From: an uncultured Methylocystaceae bacterium
GTDB taxonomy: Bacteria; Pseudomonadota; Alphaproteobacteria; Rhizobiales; Beijerinckiaceae
DNA length: 64,000 nt
Direction: 5' to 3'
Assembly (NCBI GenBank): GCA_937870755.1
Contig: CALMZV010000026.1
Coordinates: forward strand, 124,001-188,000
Part shown: positions 16,709-25,839 of the stretch, one piece after another
Position numbering within the stretch: the stretch's first letter is position 1
Layout: each line of letters starts with the position of its first letter
The notes under the pieces: generated by a model
What the model was told of the DNA's origin: nothing
Seen by the model: the letters and a program-made list of their open reading frames with translations, nothing else
Database searches by the model: none
Program-made: the position numbers and the translations under genes

Positions 16709-17455
16709 TCAGACGCACCGCCCGCCGTCCACCTCCACGATGTTGCCGGTCAGGAATTCGGCTTCGTCGCTCGCCAGGAACAGGCAGGCGTTGGCGATGT
16801 CCTGCGCGGTCGAGAGCCGGCCGAGCGGCACGGTGGCGCGGAAGGCCGCGCGTTTTTCCGGCGTGTCCTCGCCCATGAACGAGGCGAGCAGCGGCGTCTC
16901 GCCGGCGACCGGCGCCACGACGCACACGCGGATCCGGTCCGGCGCCAGTTCGACCGCCATCGTTTTCGAGATGAGATGCACGGCGCCCTTGGACCCGTTG
17001 TACCAGGCAAGACCCGGGCGCGGGCGGATGCCGGCGGTCGAGCCGATGTTGATGAACACCCCGCCGCCCTGCCTGCGCATGACCGGCACGGCGGACTGCG
17101 CGGTGTGGAACAGGGATTTGACGTTGACGGCGTAGACGCGATCGAATTCCGCCTCGCTCACCTCCAGCAGCGGCTGGTTGCGATGGGTCGTGCCGGCGTT
17201 GTTGACCACGATGTCGAGCCGGCCGAACCTGCCGACGGCGGCGTCCACCATCGCCTGCACGTCGGCGGCTTTCGACACGTCGCCGCCCATGCCGACGGCG
17301 TCGGCGCCGATGGCGGCGGCGACCTTCCCCGCCCCCTCGGCGTTCAGGTCGACCAGCACCGTTCTCGCGCCCTCTCGCGCGAAGGTTTCGGCGATGCCCT
17401 TGCCGAACCCCTGCGCGGCGCCGGTGATCAGCGCGACCTTGCCGTTCAGTCTCAT
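16709..17455 (-). CDS. SDR family oxidoreductase
   Basis: A 248-aa classical short-chain dehydrogenase with the TGAAQGFGKGIA cofactor loop, NNAG at about 85, catalytic Ser in INIGSTAG and YNGSK (YxxxK), and a C-terminal VDGG. The ATG at 17455 is preferred over 17467, because GGAGG lies 5 bp before it. Such enzymes use NAD(P)H with hydroxy- or oxo-acyl, sugar or steroid substrates; the substrate cannot be told. It is divergent from the tandem hydrolase gene and separated from the RNase T2 operon by 123 bp without features. Confidence 0.88.
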   Translation of the reverse strand: MRLNGKVALITGAAQGFGKGIAETFAREGARTVLVDLNAEGAGKVAAAIGADAVGMGGDVSKAADVQAMVDAAVGRFGRLDIVVNNAGTTHRNQPLLEVSEAEFDRVYAVNVKSLFHTAQSAVPVMRRQGGGVFINIGSTAGIRPRPGLAWYNGSKGAVHLISKTMAVELAPDRIRVCVVAPVAGETPLLASFMGEDTPEKRAAFRATVPLGRLSTAQDIANACLFLASDEAEFLTGNIVEVDGGRCV

Positions 17456-17543
17456 CGCTTCCTCCATCGGTTCGTTGGTTTCGAGTTAACCGGTTTTGCG
17501 GTTGGCGTTCCAGTCCCGCGCCTGTTCGGGTAGGTGTGGAGCC

Positions 17544-19337
17544 ATGACCTCGCGCGCACCATCCGCCCCGGCGGCGCGGCCCGAAACGGACGGCGACGCC
17601 GTTCGCGCGATGGCGCGCGGGCCGCGCGCCCTGCCCACGATGCTGCGAACATCGCCGGCGTTCCTGCACCCGGCGGCGGGCGAGGTCGGCGTCGTGCTCG
17701 CCGGCGGCTGGGGATACGAGGAACTTTGCACGCGCCGGGCGCTCTGCGAACTGGCCGAGGCGCTTTCAGACGCCGGATACCCGACCCTGCGGTTCGACTT
17801 TCCCGGCTGCGGCGGCGCGCTCGGCGATCTCGAGACCGCGCGCGTCGAGGACTGGATCGCGGCGGTCGGCGAAGCGGCCGATCTGTTGCGGCGGACCTGC
17901 GGCGCGCGGCGGATCGTGCTCGGCGGGTTTGGCCTGGGCGCGCTGGTCGCGCTCGAAGCCGGGCGTCGCGGCGCGCCGTGCGAGGGCCTCCTGCTGTTGG
18001 GCGCCCCGGCGAGCGGCAAGCGCTGGCTGCGCGAGACGCGCGTGTGGGCCGCGCAGGTCGCGAGCCCCGGCGACGGCGCAGAGCGCGCGCCCGAAGGCGC
18101 GCTCGTCATCGGCGGCTTCGTGCTGCCGGCCGCGCGGGTTGCGGAGATTTCCGCGCTCAGGGGCGGCGGTTTCGCTTTGCCGGCGCAGGGCGCGGCGATC
18201 ATGGTGGCGCGCGACGGGTTGGAGCACGACACGCTCGCGGCGGCCTTCGCGGCGTCGGGCGCGGCGGTCGATCATCTGTCGTTCGCCGGGTTCGAGGATC
18301 TCGTCTCCGGACCCACGACCGCGCTGACGCCGGTCGCAACCTTCGCGCGCGCGACCGCGGCGCTGAAGGCGCGCATGCCGCCCGGCCGCGCCGCTCGCGT
18401 CGGCGCGCAGGCGCCGGCGCAGAGGCTGCAAGGCGAAACCTTCGTGGAGACCGGCGTGCGGTTCGGCGTGGACGACTATCTGTTCGGCGTCCTGTGTCGC
18501 CCGGCGTCGGCGCCCGTCGGCGCGCCCGTCGCGGTGTTTCTGAATGTCGGGCGCAATCCCCATTCGGGCTGGCGGCGCATGGCGGTCGAACAGGCGCGCG
18601 CGCTTGCGGCCGCGGGCGTCGCCTCGCTGCGGTTCGATCTGGGGGGCGTCGGCGAGAGCGCGCGGCTTGCCGGGGCGCCCGCGCGCATCGTCTACGACGG
18701 ATGGGCCAAACGCGATGTCGCGGCCGCGCTGACGATGCTGGACGCGCAAGGCTTCGGGCCGGCGACGATCGTCGGCGTGTGTTCCGGCGCGTGGCTCGCG
18801 CTCCATGCTGCGGTCGACGACGCGCGCGCGGGGGGACTCGTCTGCGTCAATCTCTACCGGGTCGTATGGGGCCCGCACGAAAGCGTCGAGCATGCGATGC
18901 GCTTCGCCAACCGCCCGCTGGGCGATGCGGTCGCGCGGTTCCTGACATGGGAGAAGATCGCCGGCATCGCGCGGGGGCGCGTCGATCCGCGGCCCGGGCT
19001 GCGGCGTCTGTACGACAAGGCGCGCGCCCGTCTCGAGGCCGCGACGCTGCCGTGGCTCGGGCGGCTCCATCCGCGCCACGCCCTGCATGCGCAGGCGCTG
19101 CGGCTGTTCGGCGCGTTGCAGGCGCGCGGCGTGGCGACCACGCTCGGCTACGCGCGCGACGACGACGGGTGGCAGGACATTCAGTTTCATTTCGGCGGGC
19201 AGGCGCGACGGCTTGCAGCTTTTCCCAACGTGCGGCTGACGCTGATCGAGGGTTGCGACCACAATCTCACACCGCCGGAAGCCGGCGCGTGGCTGCTGTC
19301 GGCCATTCGCGCGACGGTGGCCGAAACGACGCACTAA
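17544..19337 (+). CDS. Tandem alpha/beta hydrolase, exopolysaccharide-associated
   Basis: A 597-aa protein with two alpha/beta hydrolase domains in tandem (about 40-285 and 300-595). The N-terminal domain has the fold signatures GWGYEELCTRR, LRFDFPGCGG and the elbow GGFGLGAL, where the nucleophile position (residue 130) is Gly, so this half looks inactive. The C-terminal domain has LRFDLGGVGES, the elbow GVCSGAW with Cys413 at the nucleophile position, and a candidate His573 in CDHNL. Similar proteins occur beside exopolysaccharide or exosortase loci. It stands next to a polymerase and chain-length genes, so a role in polymer modification or lipid-linked intermediate processing is possible but not shown. 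Confidence 0.8.
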   Translation: MTSRAPSAPAARPETDGDAVRAMARGPRALPTMLRTSPAFLHPAAGEVGVVLAGGWGYEELCTRRALCELAEALSDAGYPTLRFDFPGCGGALGDLETARVEDWIAAVGEAADLLRRTCGARRIVLGGFGLGALVALEAGRRGAPCEGLLLLGAPASGKRWLRETRVWAAQVASPGDGAERAPEGALVIGGFVLPAARVAEISALRGGGFALPAQGAAIMVARDGLEHDTLAAAFAASGAAVDHLSFAGFEDLVSGPTTALTPVATFARATAALKARMPPGRAARVGAQAPAQRLQGETFVETGVRFGVDDYLFGVLCRPASAPVGAPVAVFLNVGRNPHSGWRRMAVEQARALAAAGVASLRFDLGGVGESARLAGAPARIVYDGWAKRDVAAALTMLDAQGFGPATIVGVCSGAWLALHAAVDDARAGGLVCVNLYRVVWGPHESVEHAMRFANRPLGDAVARFLTWEKIAGIARGRVDPRPGLRRLYDKARARLEAATLPWLGRLHPRHALHAQALRLFGALQARGVATTLGYARDDDGWQDIQFHFGGQARRLAAFPNVRLTLIEGCDHNLTPPEAGAWLLSAIRATVAETTH

Positions 19338-19370
19338 GCATTTTCGCGTCCGACGGAGCGGCGCGCGACG

Positions 19371-19396
19371 CGGTTTTCCCTTGGCTCGAAAACGCT
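19371..19396 (-). repeat. REP-like intergenic repeat, copy B
   Basis: On the minus strand this reads AGCGTTTTCGAGCCAAGGG followed by AAAACCG. It shares GCGTTTTCGAGC with the copy at 1974-1996. Like that copy it lies in a convergent gap, here overlapping the stop codon of the polymerase gene. Confidence 0.4.
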
Positions 19397-20720
19397 AGCG
19401 CGCGGCCCGCATGAGCGGCGCGCGGCGCTTTCGCGTGCGCCGCGCGCCTGCGCCCATGGCCGCATCCGCGCCCCGGAAAAGGGGCGCCGCAGGCGCGGCG
19501 TCGAGCGCGCCCATGAGAAACCAGACGAGCGCCGCGGTCTTGATGGAATAGATGGAGTTCGAGATCGTGAGCAGCAGGCAGATGTAGGCCGCCACGAACA
19601 CGCGAAAGCGCCATGCCGCATCCGAACGCGCCGGAACCAGGACGTAAAGCAGCCAGGTCGCCGCGAAGCCGACGAGGCCGATCTTCACCAGCGTGTAGAC
19701 ATAGCCCGAGTCCGAGACGAAACGGTCGGTGCGCACGAAGGCGAACACTTCGGCCGGCGACATGTTGGACAGCATCTGCCCCGACAGAAGGAGCCGGCCG
19801 CGCGTGGTGTTGTCCCACGCCGTGTCGGGATAGAGAAAGCCGACGGCCGCAAGCGCGAGGACGAGCGCGAACGGCGCCATAGCGACCAGCGGGCGACCGA
19901 CGAAGCGCGCGAGCGGAAAGACGATGAGCGACAACAGCGACACCGCGAGGCCGAAACGCGCGTCCGCCAGAACGAAAATGGCGACGACCGGCATGAGCCG
20001 CAGCGCCATGGCGAGCGGCCGGCCCCAGTGGCGCAGCACGATCCAGGCGAAGCAGATCGCGCCGAAATTGCCGACCGAAACGGGTTCGAGAAAGACGGAG
20101 GACACGCGATGCTCGCCCAGAAACGGCAGCAGCGTGCGGCCTTCGTAGCGCATGCCGCTGGCGAACAGGCGATCTTCGGACAGTTCCGACGCGCCAGTCT
20201 GCACGGTGCCGCGCGACACGTAATAGCCGATGATGTCGAACAGTTTCGTATATTGTTTGAGGAATGCGTATTCGAACAGTCCGACCGCGAGCACGATGGC
20301 GATGGAGACATAGACGATGCGGTCGCCCATGCGCGGATCTGCGACGCGCAGCGCGGCGAAATAGAACACGAACGGAATGAGAATGTCGCGCGCGGGCTTG
20401 GGATCGAACGATCCCTGCAACGCGCCCAGAAACAGCATGTAGGCGAGAAAGACGGCGATGATCGCCAGAAGATCGAAACTGTCGCGCAGGCTGACGAGAA
20501 AGGCCGCCCCGATCAGCGCGACCTCCGCCAGCATGACGACGCCGGCGCTGGTGCGCAGGACATTGGTGTTGACGAAGCACAGAAGAAAATTGAACACGAT
20601 CGCGCCGATGACCACGAAGGCGAGAATCGTGCGGCGCAGATCGCGCGCGCTCGCCGATTCCGTCGCAACGTCGCGCGCGCGCGCAAGGCGCGGCCGTGCG
20701 CGGAGCGCCGCCGCTCTCAT
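19395..20720 (-). CDS. Exopolysaccharide polymerase, Wzy/GumE/O-antigen-ligase-like
   Basis: A 441-aa integral membrane protein with about ten to twelve hydrophobic helices between residues 30 and 400, for example LRRTILAFVVIGAIVFNF and AICFAWIVLRHWG. A large soluble loop at about 180-215 (GEHRVSSVFLEPVSVGNFG) resembles the periplasmic loop of GumE- and Wzy-type polymerases. It would polymerise undecaprenyl-linked repeat units in the inner membrane. The ATG overlaps the chain-length gene by 4 bp (ATGA). Sequence divergence in this family makes polymerase versus ligase uncertain. Confidence 0.7.
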   Translation of the reverse strand: MRAAALRARPRLARARDVATESASARDLRRTILAFVVIGAIVFNFLLCFVNTNVLRTSAGVVMLAEVALIGAAFLVSLRDSFDLLAIIAVFLAYMLFLGALQGSFDPKPARDILIPFVFYFAALRVADPRMGDRIVYVSIAIVLAVGLFEYAFLKQYTKLFDIIGYYVSRGTVQTGASELSEDRLFASGMRYEGRTLLPFLGEHRVSSVFLEPVSVGNFGAICFAWIVLRHWGRPLAMALRLMPVVAIFVLADARFGLAVSLLSLIVFPLARFVGRPLVAMAPFALVLALAAVGFLYPDTAWDNTTRGRLLLSGQMLSNMSPAEVFAFVRTDRFVSDSGYVYTLVKIGLVGFAATWLLYVLVPARSDAAWRFRVFVAAYICLLLTISNSIYSIKTAALVWFLMGALDAAPAAPLFRGADAAMGAGARRTRKRRAPLMRAAR

Positions 20721-22786
20721 GTGGCGGCGTCGGCGCCGATGAGCACGAGGCCGGCGAACTTGTCCTCGTAGTCGGCGAGACGGTCGAGCGTGGCGTCGAT
20801 CGTGTGCTGGGCGAGCCGCTCGGTGGAGAATGCGAAGACGATGGCGTCGGCGAGTTCGGCGAGCGTGGAGGGCGTGGCGGCGTCGAGCGCGGCCGGCGCG
20901 TCGAAGATCGCGATGTCGTTGTCCTTCATGAGCCGGTTCGCGCGGCGCTCCAGATCGCGCACGCCCGCGCCGGCCAGGTCGGCGAGCGCGATGACGCGCA
21001 CCGCCCCGCGCCCGGCCTTGGGCGGCTCCTCGTCGAAGGCGGCGGCAAGTTCCGCGCGCGGGGCGGGCGCGAGATCGACGAGCGCGATGTCGAGCCCTTC
21101 CCATCGCACGAATTCGGCCAGCGCGGCGGCGAGCTGGGTCTGCGCGCGCGACAGATGGGGGCCGACGATCGCGATCGCGCGCGCGCCGTCGCTGCGGCCG
21201 AGGCGCAGCCGTTCGACCAAAGCCGAGAGATTGGCGCGATCGGCGACGAGCTGCGCGCCCTCCGGCCGGCGGCGGAACAGATATTTCAGGCCGCCGGGCG
21301 GCGCGCTCGTGCGGAAGGCGGCGAGCACCGGCAGCCCGCTTTCCTCGCTGGCTTGCTCCGGCGCATGGATTTCGCCGTCGAGGCGGTCGCGCAGATAGGC
21401 CGCGCCCAGACCGGCGACCGCGCCGAACATCAGCGCGCCCGCCAGCACCAGCCAGGCGGGCGGCCCGCTCGGGCGCAGCGCCGGAATGGCGGGCGAAATC
21501 ACACGCGCGTTGGTGGTGTCGATGCCCTGGCTTTCGTCGAGTTCCTTGGCGCGCGACAGAAACGCCTGGTAGACCGCGCGGCTCGTCTCGGCCGCCCGTT
21601 CCAGATCGCGCAGCTCCACCATCGACACGCTGGATCTGTCGTTCGCCGTGCGCACCTCGCCCACGCGCTTGTCGAGCGAGGCTTCGGTCGCCTTGGCGCG
21701 CGCAAGGTCGGTGCGCGCGGCGCCCGCCACGCGCTCGAGTTCGGCCATGATCTGGCGGCGCACGTCGCGGGTCTGCTCCTGCGCCTGGATGAGCGCGGGA
21801 TGGCGCGGGCCGAGCTGGCTGGCCAGCGCCGCCTCCTGCTGGGTCGCCTGCGCGAACTGGCTGCGCAGGGCGGTCATGGTGGGCGAGGAGATGGCTTCGC
21901 TCGTGGCGTCGAGGTTGAGGCCCGAACGGCGCACGCGCTCCACCGCGTCGAGGCGGGCCTGCGCCTCGGCCACGCGCGCGCGCACCAGGCCAAGCTGGTA
22001 CGACAGGTCGCCGATCTGCTGTTCGCCGATCAGGCGGCCGTTGGGACCAAGCGTGAGATTGCGCTCCGCGCGGTAGCGCTCGACCTTCTCCTCGGCCTGC
22101 TGCACCTCGCGCCGCAGTTCGTTGGCGCGGTCGGTGAGGGCGTCGGAGGCGCGGCGGGCGGCCTGCGAACGCGCCTCGTTCTGCTTTTCGACATAGACCT
22201 GCGCGATGACGTTGGCGAGGCGGGCGGACAGGTCCGGGTCGCGGGTGGTCACCGCCACCTCCAGCACATAGGCGCGCTCGCCGCGCACCACGTCGACCGA
22301 TTCGGCGAGCGCCATGACGGCGCGCGCGCGAGGGTCGGGGCGACGGGCGCCGGCGACGCCCAGGCTGTCGAGAATGCGGCGCAAGAGGCCGGGCGGCGCA
22401 GCGCCGAACGCCGGATTGGCGTCCAGCTTCTCGCGCTCGACCACGCTCTGCAGCACCGAGCGCGATAGCAGCACGTAGCGCTGATTCTCGATGTCGATGA
22501 GGTTGCCGTCCGTCGAATCGCCCTGTTTGGTGATCTCGTTCTTGAGGATTTGCAGGCCGCGCGGGTCGATCAGCAGTTGCGCGGAGGAGCGATAGCGGGC
22601 GGGGGCCAGCAGCGTATAGGCGAGGCCGAACAGCAGCACGCCCAGCATGATTGCGGCGATCAGCCGGGCGTTGCGGGCGAAAAAGCCGAACAGATCCATG
22701 GGCCCGAACCCGGCGCGCGCAGCCGCGCCGCGCGCGGAAGGCGCGGCGGACAGCGCGGCGGATGCGCCGGTTCTGTCGCCGATCAT
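20717..22786 (-). CDS. Wzz/GumC-like polysaccharide chain-length protein with degenerate tyrosine-kinase domain
   Basis: A 689-aa co-polymerase. The first transmembrane helix (LIAAIMLGVLLFGLAYTLL) is near residue 45, followed by a Wzz periplasmic domain with long coiled coils (about 190-400), a GNVR-type ELDESQG region, and a second helix (PPAWLVLAGALMFGAVAGLG) near 460. The cytoplasmic tail from about 530 has the shape of a BY-kinase, but the Walker A region reads GPHLSRAQ (542-549) with no Lys-Thr/Ser, and the second loop reads IALVDLAPA. ATP binding is therefore unlikely. The start is taken as the ATG at 22786; a GTG at 22837 is also open. No tyrosine cluster is seen at the end. Confidence 0.85.
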   Translation of the reverse strand: MIGDRTGASAALSAAPSARGAAARAGFGPMDLFGFFARNARLIAAIMLGVLLFGLAYTLLAPARYRSSAQLLIDPRGLQILKNEITKQGDSTDGNLIDIENQRYVLLSRSVLQSVVEREKLDANPAFGAAPPGLLRRILDSLGVAGARRPDPRARAVMALAESVDVVRGERAYVLEVAVTTRDPDLSARLANVIAQVYVEKQNEARSQAARRASDALTDRANELRREVQQAEEKVERYRAERNLTLGPNGRLIGEQQIGDLSYQLGLVRARVAEAQARLDAVERVRRSGLNLDATSEAISSPTMTALRSQFAQATQQEAALASQLGPRHPALIQAQEQTRDVRRQIMAELERVAGAARTDLARAKATEASLDKRVGEVRTANDRSSVSMVELRDLERAAETSRAVYQAFLSRAKELDESQGIDTTNARVISPAIPALRPSGPPAWLVLAGALMFGAVAGLGAAYLRDRLDGEIHAPEQASEESGLPVLAAFRTSAPPGGLKYLFRRRPEGAQLVADRANLSALVERLRLGRSDGARAIAIVGPHLSRAQTQLAAALAEFVRWEGLDIALVDLAPAPRAELAAAFDEEPPKAGRGAVRVIALADLAGAGVRDLERRANRLMKDNDIAIFDAPAALDAATPSTLAELADAIVFAFSTERLAQHTIDATLDRLADYEDKFAGLVLIGADAAT

Positions 22787-22949
22787 GCGGGCTGCGGACA
22801 AAAACGCCTCGTAACGCTGCCAGTGGACTGGCGCCACTTTGCGGCATCGATCTTTACGTTTCGTTTCCTATAAATGCCGATTGTGGCGGCGGGCGAAAAA
22901 AACGACGGGCCAGACAGTGACCTTCCAGGACGCCCGGCCCGCTTGTCGC

Positions 22950-23690
22950 ATGGGGCCGGTGACCATCGCGCGGTTGACCGGGGCGGAACTCGTGGCGCGG
23001 GCGTTGGCGGCCGTGGACGGCGCGGCGGCGCCGCTGGCGGTCGCTTTCTGCAACGCCCATACGGCCGAGATCGCGCTGAAGGACGCCACGTTCGCCCGGG
23101 CGCTCGAACGGTTTCTGGTGGTCAACGACGGCATTGGCGTCGAACTCGGCGCGAGACTGCTGGAAGGCCGGGGCTTTCCCGAAAATCTCAACGGCACGGA
23201 TTTCCTGCCCCGGCTGTTCGGCGCGCTCGCGCGGCCGACGCGCGTTTACCTCCTGGGCGCGAAACCCGGCGTGGCGGCGCAGGCGGCCGCCAATTTCGCG
23301 GGGCGCTTTCCCCATTACGCCGCCGCCGGCGCGCGCGACGGATACTTTCCGAAAGAGGCCGGCGGCGCGGTCGCGGCCGAAGTGGCCGCGGCGCGGCCCG
23401 ACATCGTTCTGGTCGCCCTCGGCAACCCCGGGCAGGAACTGTTCATCGCCGAGCATTTCGATGCGCTGGGCGCGCGCGTCGTGTTCGGGGTCGGCGCGCT
23501 GTTCGATTTCACCGCCGGGCGGGTGCGTCGCGCGCCGCATTGGGTGCGGGCGCTGCGGGCCGAATGGCTCTACCGACTGGCGCAGGAGCCGCGCCGTCTC
23601 GCGCGTCGCTACCTGATCGACACGGCGGTGTTTCTGGTGGCGGTGCTGCGGCTGAAGCGCGCGGGTCAGTCGCGCAGCGGCGCGCAATAG
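22950..23690 (+). CDS. WecG/TagA/CpsF (GumM-like) glycosyltransferase
   Basis: A 246-aa family GT26 protein. Typical motifs are FCNAHTAEIALKD, VNDGIGVELGARLL, ENLNGTDFLPRL, VYLLGAKPG, VLVALGNPGQELFI and FGVGALFDFTAGRVRRAPHW near the C-terminus. It should transfer a sugar to an undecaprenyl-diphosphate-linked acceptor on the inner face of the membrane. The gene is divergent from the chain-length gene. The ATG at 22950 is the first start after a 110-bp gap; its 3' end overlaps the convergent GT2 gene by 25 bp. Confidence 0.9.
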   Translation: MGPVTIARLTGAELVARALAAVDGAAAPLAVAFCNAHTAEIALKDATFARALERFLVVNDGIGVELGARLLEGRGFPENLNGTDFLPRLFGALARPTRVYLLGAKPGVAAQAAANFAGRFPHYAAAGARDGYFPKEAGGAVAAEVAAARPDIVLVALGNPGQELFIAEHFDALGARVVFGVGALFDFTAGRVRRAPHWVRALRAEWLYRLAQEPRRLARRYLIDTAVFLVAVLRLKRAGQSRSGAQ

Positions 23691-24538
23691 CCCCTGAAGA
23701 CGCCGCGCGCCCAGAGCGCCTTGTAGCGGGCGGTCGGCAGGTCGCCGGTCGCAAGCGCCAGCGCCGCGCGGGCGAGCGGGCGAACGATCCGCACCGCCAC
23801 ATAGCCCGCGCCGAACCCGTGCGCCCGCAGCACGCGGCCGAAACCCTGCGCATAGCCTTCCGCGCGCGCCCCCCCGGCTTCGCCCGCGACCGGCGCCTGA
23901 TCGTGATGGACGATCAGGTCGCGGCGATAAAAACCCTTCGCGCCGCTGGCGAGCGCGCGCAGCGCGAAATCGGTCTCCTCGCCGGACTTGAACGGCGTCG
24001 CGGCGCCCACCCCCAGCCGCTCGTCGAAGCCGCCGATGCGGCGGGCGATCCCGGTGCGCACGAACAGCGAGTTGGAATTGCCGACGCGCCAGATGTTGTC
24101 GCGCGAGATTTCCGCGTCCGTCGACAGAAACAGGCCGAGCGAATCGGCGCCCGCCCCATCCTGCGTGCGGCCGGTCAGAAGGCCGGCCTGCGGCAGCGCG
24201 TCGAACAACGCCACGACCCGGGCGGCCAGATCGTTCGGCCACCAGCAGTCGTCGTCCGGGAAGGCGACGAGCGGCGCGCGCACGGCGGCAAGCCCCACGT
24301 TGCGGGCGCGCGACAGGCCGCGCGCCGACCGCAGGTGGACGATGGCGAGCCGGTCGCGCCACGGGGCGAGCAGGGGATCGAGCACGCCGGGTTCGTTCTG
24401 GTCGACGATCAGCAGCTCGAAATCCGTGCGCGTCTGCGCGGCCAGGGAGGCGAGCAGGCGCGACAGTTTTTCCGTGCGGCCGACGGTGCAGCACAGGAGC
24501 GCGAGCGCCGGGGCGGAGGAATCGTGCGCGGCGGTCAT
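23666..24538 (-). CDS. Glycosyltransferase family 2
   Basis: A 290-aa GT-A fold enzyme. The nucleotide-sugar region is CCTVGRTEKLSRLLASL with VDQNEP, and the metal-binding DxD is in FPDDDCWW near residue 105. The acceptor-side motif lies at about 190 (GEETDFALRAL). The ATG at 24538 was chosen; an upstream frame extension is a shadow. The donor sugar is unknown. Its 3' end overlaps the WecG gene by 25 bp on the opposite strand, and it is divergent from the GT4 gene. Confidence 0.88.
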   Translation of the reverse strand: MTAAHDSSAPALALLCCTVGRTEKLSRLLASLAAQTRTDFELLIVDQNEPGVLDPLLAPWRDRLAIVHLRSARGLSRARNVGLAAVRAPLVAFPDDDCWWPNDLAARVVALFDALPQAGLLTGRTQDGAGADSLGLFLSTDAEISRDNIWRVGNSNSLFVRTGIARRIGGFDERLGVGAATPFKSGEETDFALRALASGAKGFYRRDLIVHHDQAPVAGEAGGARAEGYAQGFGRVLRAHGFGAGYVAVRIVRPLARAALALATGDLPTARYKALWARGVFRGYCAPLRD

Positions 24539-24620
24539 GCCATGCTGCGTCCGTTCAGACTTTCTTGGCCGGTCCGCGCCATGATGGGCGCCCGACATTG
24601 CCATTCCATGAACGCCCGCC

Positions 24621-25736
24621 ATGCGCATCGTCCATGTCGCACGCCAGTTTCCGCCGGGCATCGGCGGCATTGAGGAAGTGGTCGCCTGTCTCGCGCAAGC
24701 GCAGGCGGCGGCGGGCCACTGCGTGCGCGTGGTGACGCTCGACCGCATTTTCGCCGATCCCGCGCGCAGGCTCGCGCCGCGCGAGACCGTCGCCGGCGTG
24801 GATGTGAGGCGGCTGCCGTTCGCCGGCTCCACGCGCTATCCGCTGGCCCCGCAAGCGCTCGGGCATGTGCGCGACGCCGACATCGTGCATGTGCATGCGG
24901 TGGACTTCTTCTTCGACTATTTCGCGGCGACCGCGCCGCTCCATCGCAAGCCGATGGTCGCGACAACGCATGGCGGATTCTTTCATACGAAGGCGCATGC
25001 GGGGCTGAAGAAAATCTGGTTCGACCGCATCACGCGGCTGACGGCGCGCGCCTACAGGACGCTGGTCGCCTGTTCGCAGGCCGATTTCGATCTGTTCGCG
25101 CCGTTGCGCCATCCCGATCTGAAGATCATCGAGAACGGCGTCGATGTGGAGAAATTCGCCGGCGCCGGCGCGCGGGCGCCTGTGAAAAGCCTCGTCACGG
25201 TCGGACGGTTTTCCGTCAACAAGCGGCTCGACCGGCTGCTGGACGCATTCGCCGCGCTGGTTGCGTGCGAACCCGGCTGGCGCCTGTCGATCGCGGGCGC
25301 GGAGTCCGACTGGAACGCCGAACGCCTGGCGCGCGAAATCGTCCAGCGCGGGCTCGGCGAACATGTGCGCGTGCACGTGCGCCCGTCGAACGCGGAGATC
25401 GCGGAGGTTCTGCGGCAGGCGCGGCTGTTCGTCAGCGCGTCGGAACACGAGGGATTCGGCGTGTCGCTGATCGAGGCGATGAGCGCGGGTCTTTCCTGCG
25501 TGGTGGAAGGCAACGCCGCGTTCCGCGCCTTCGCCGCGCGCCACGCCGACATCGCGCTCGCCGATTTCACGCATCCCCGGATGGCGGCGCAGGCCATTCT
25601 CGACGCGCACGCGCGGCTTGAGCGCGACAACGAAGCGCTGCGCGCGCGCGCGATCGCGCAAGCGCAACTCTACGCCTGGCCCGGAGTGGCGCGGCGCTAT
25701 CTCGACGTCTACGAGACGGCGCGCTCGCGCGGCTGA
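24621..25736 (+). CDS. Glycosyltransferase family 4
   Basis: A 371-aa GT-B fold protein. The N-terminal ARQFPPGIGGIEEVVACLA motif is typical of GT4; the C-terminal domain has VTVGRFSVNKRLDRLLDAF and the donor-binding SEHEGFGVSLIEAMSAG (EX7E) at about 275. Likely a retaining sugar transferase acting on a lipid-linked repeat unit, similar to GumH in type. It is the last gene of the exopolysaccharide region on this strand; a 103-bp gap without notable features follows. Confidence 0.92.
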   Translation: MRIVHVARQFPPGIGGIEEVVACLAQAQAAAGHCVRVVTLDRIFADPARRLAPRETVAGVDVRRLPFAGSTRYPLAPQALGHVRDADIVHVHAVDFFFDYFAATAPLHRKPMVATTHGGFFHTKAHAGLKKIWFDRITRLTARAYRTLVACSQADFDLFAPLRHPDLKIIENGVDVEKFAGAGARAPVKSLVTVGRFSVNKRLDRLLDAFAALVACEPGWRLSIAGAESDWNAERLAREIVQRGLGEHVRVHVRPSNAEIAEVLRQARLFVSASEHEGFGVSLIEAMSAGLSCVVEGNAAFRAFAARHADIALADFTHPRMAAQAILDAHARLERDNEALRARAIAQAQLYAWPGVARRYLDVYETARSRG

Positions 25737-25839
25737 GCCGCTCCTTTCCCTGCGAACCCGAAGTTCCGCACAGCGGAACGATTGCCACGCCGGCGCGCGC
25801 GGGCTAGCCTTGTCGCAAACAATGATCGAGGAACGCTCA

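Noticed and set aside
19338-19394. Terminator between the hydrolase and polymerase genes
   Set aside because: No stable stem followed by a T run; it fits the repeat family better.
19395-22847. One long minus-strand frame joining chain-length and polymerase regions
   Set aside because: The first two-thirds is a different frame from the true chain-length gene and is Arg-rich shadow; only the part from 20720 onward encodes a recognisable membrane protein.
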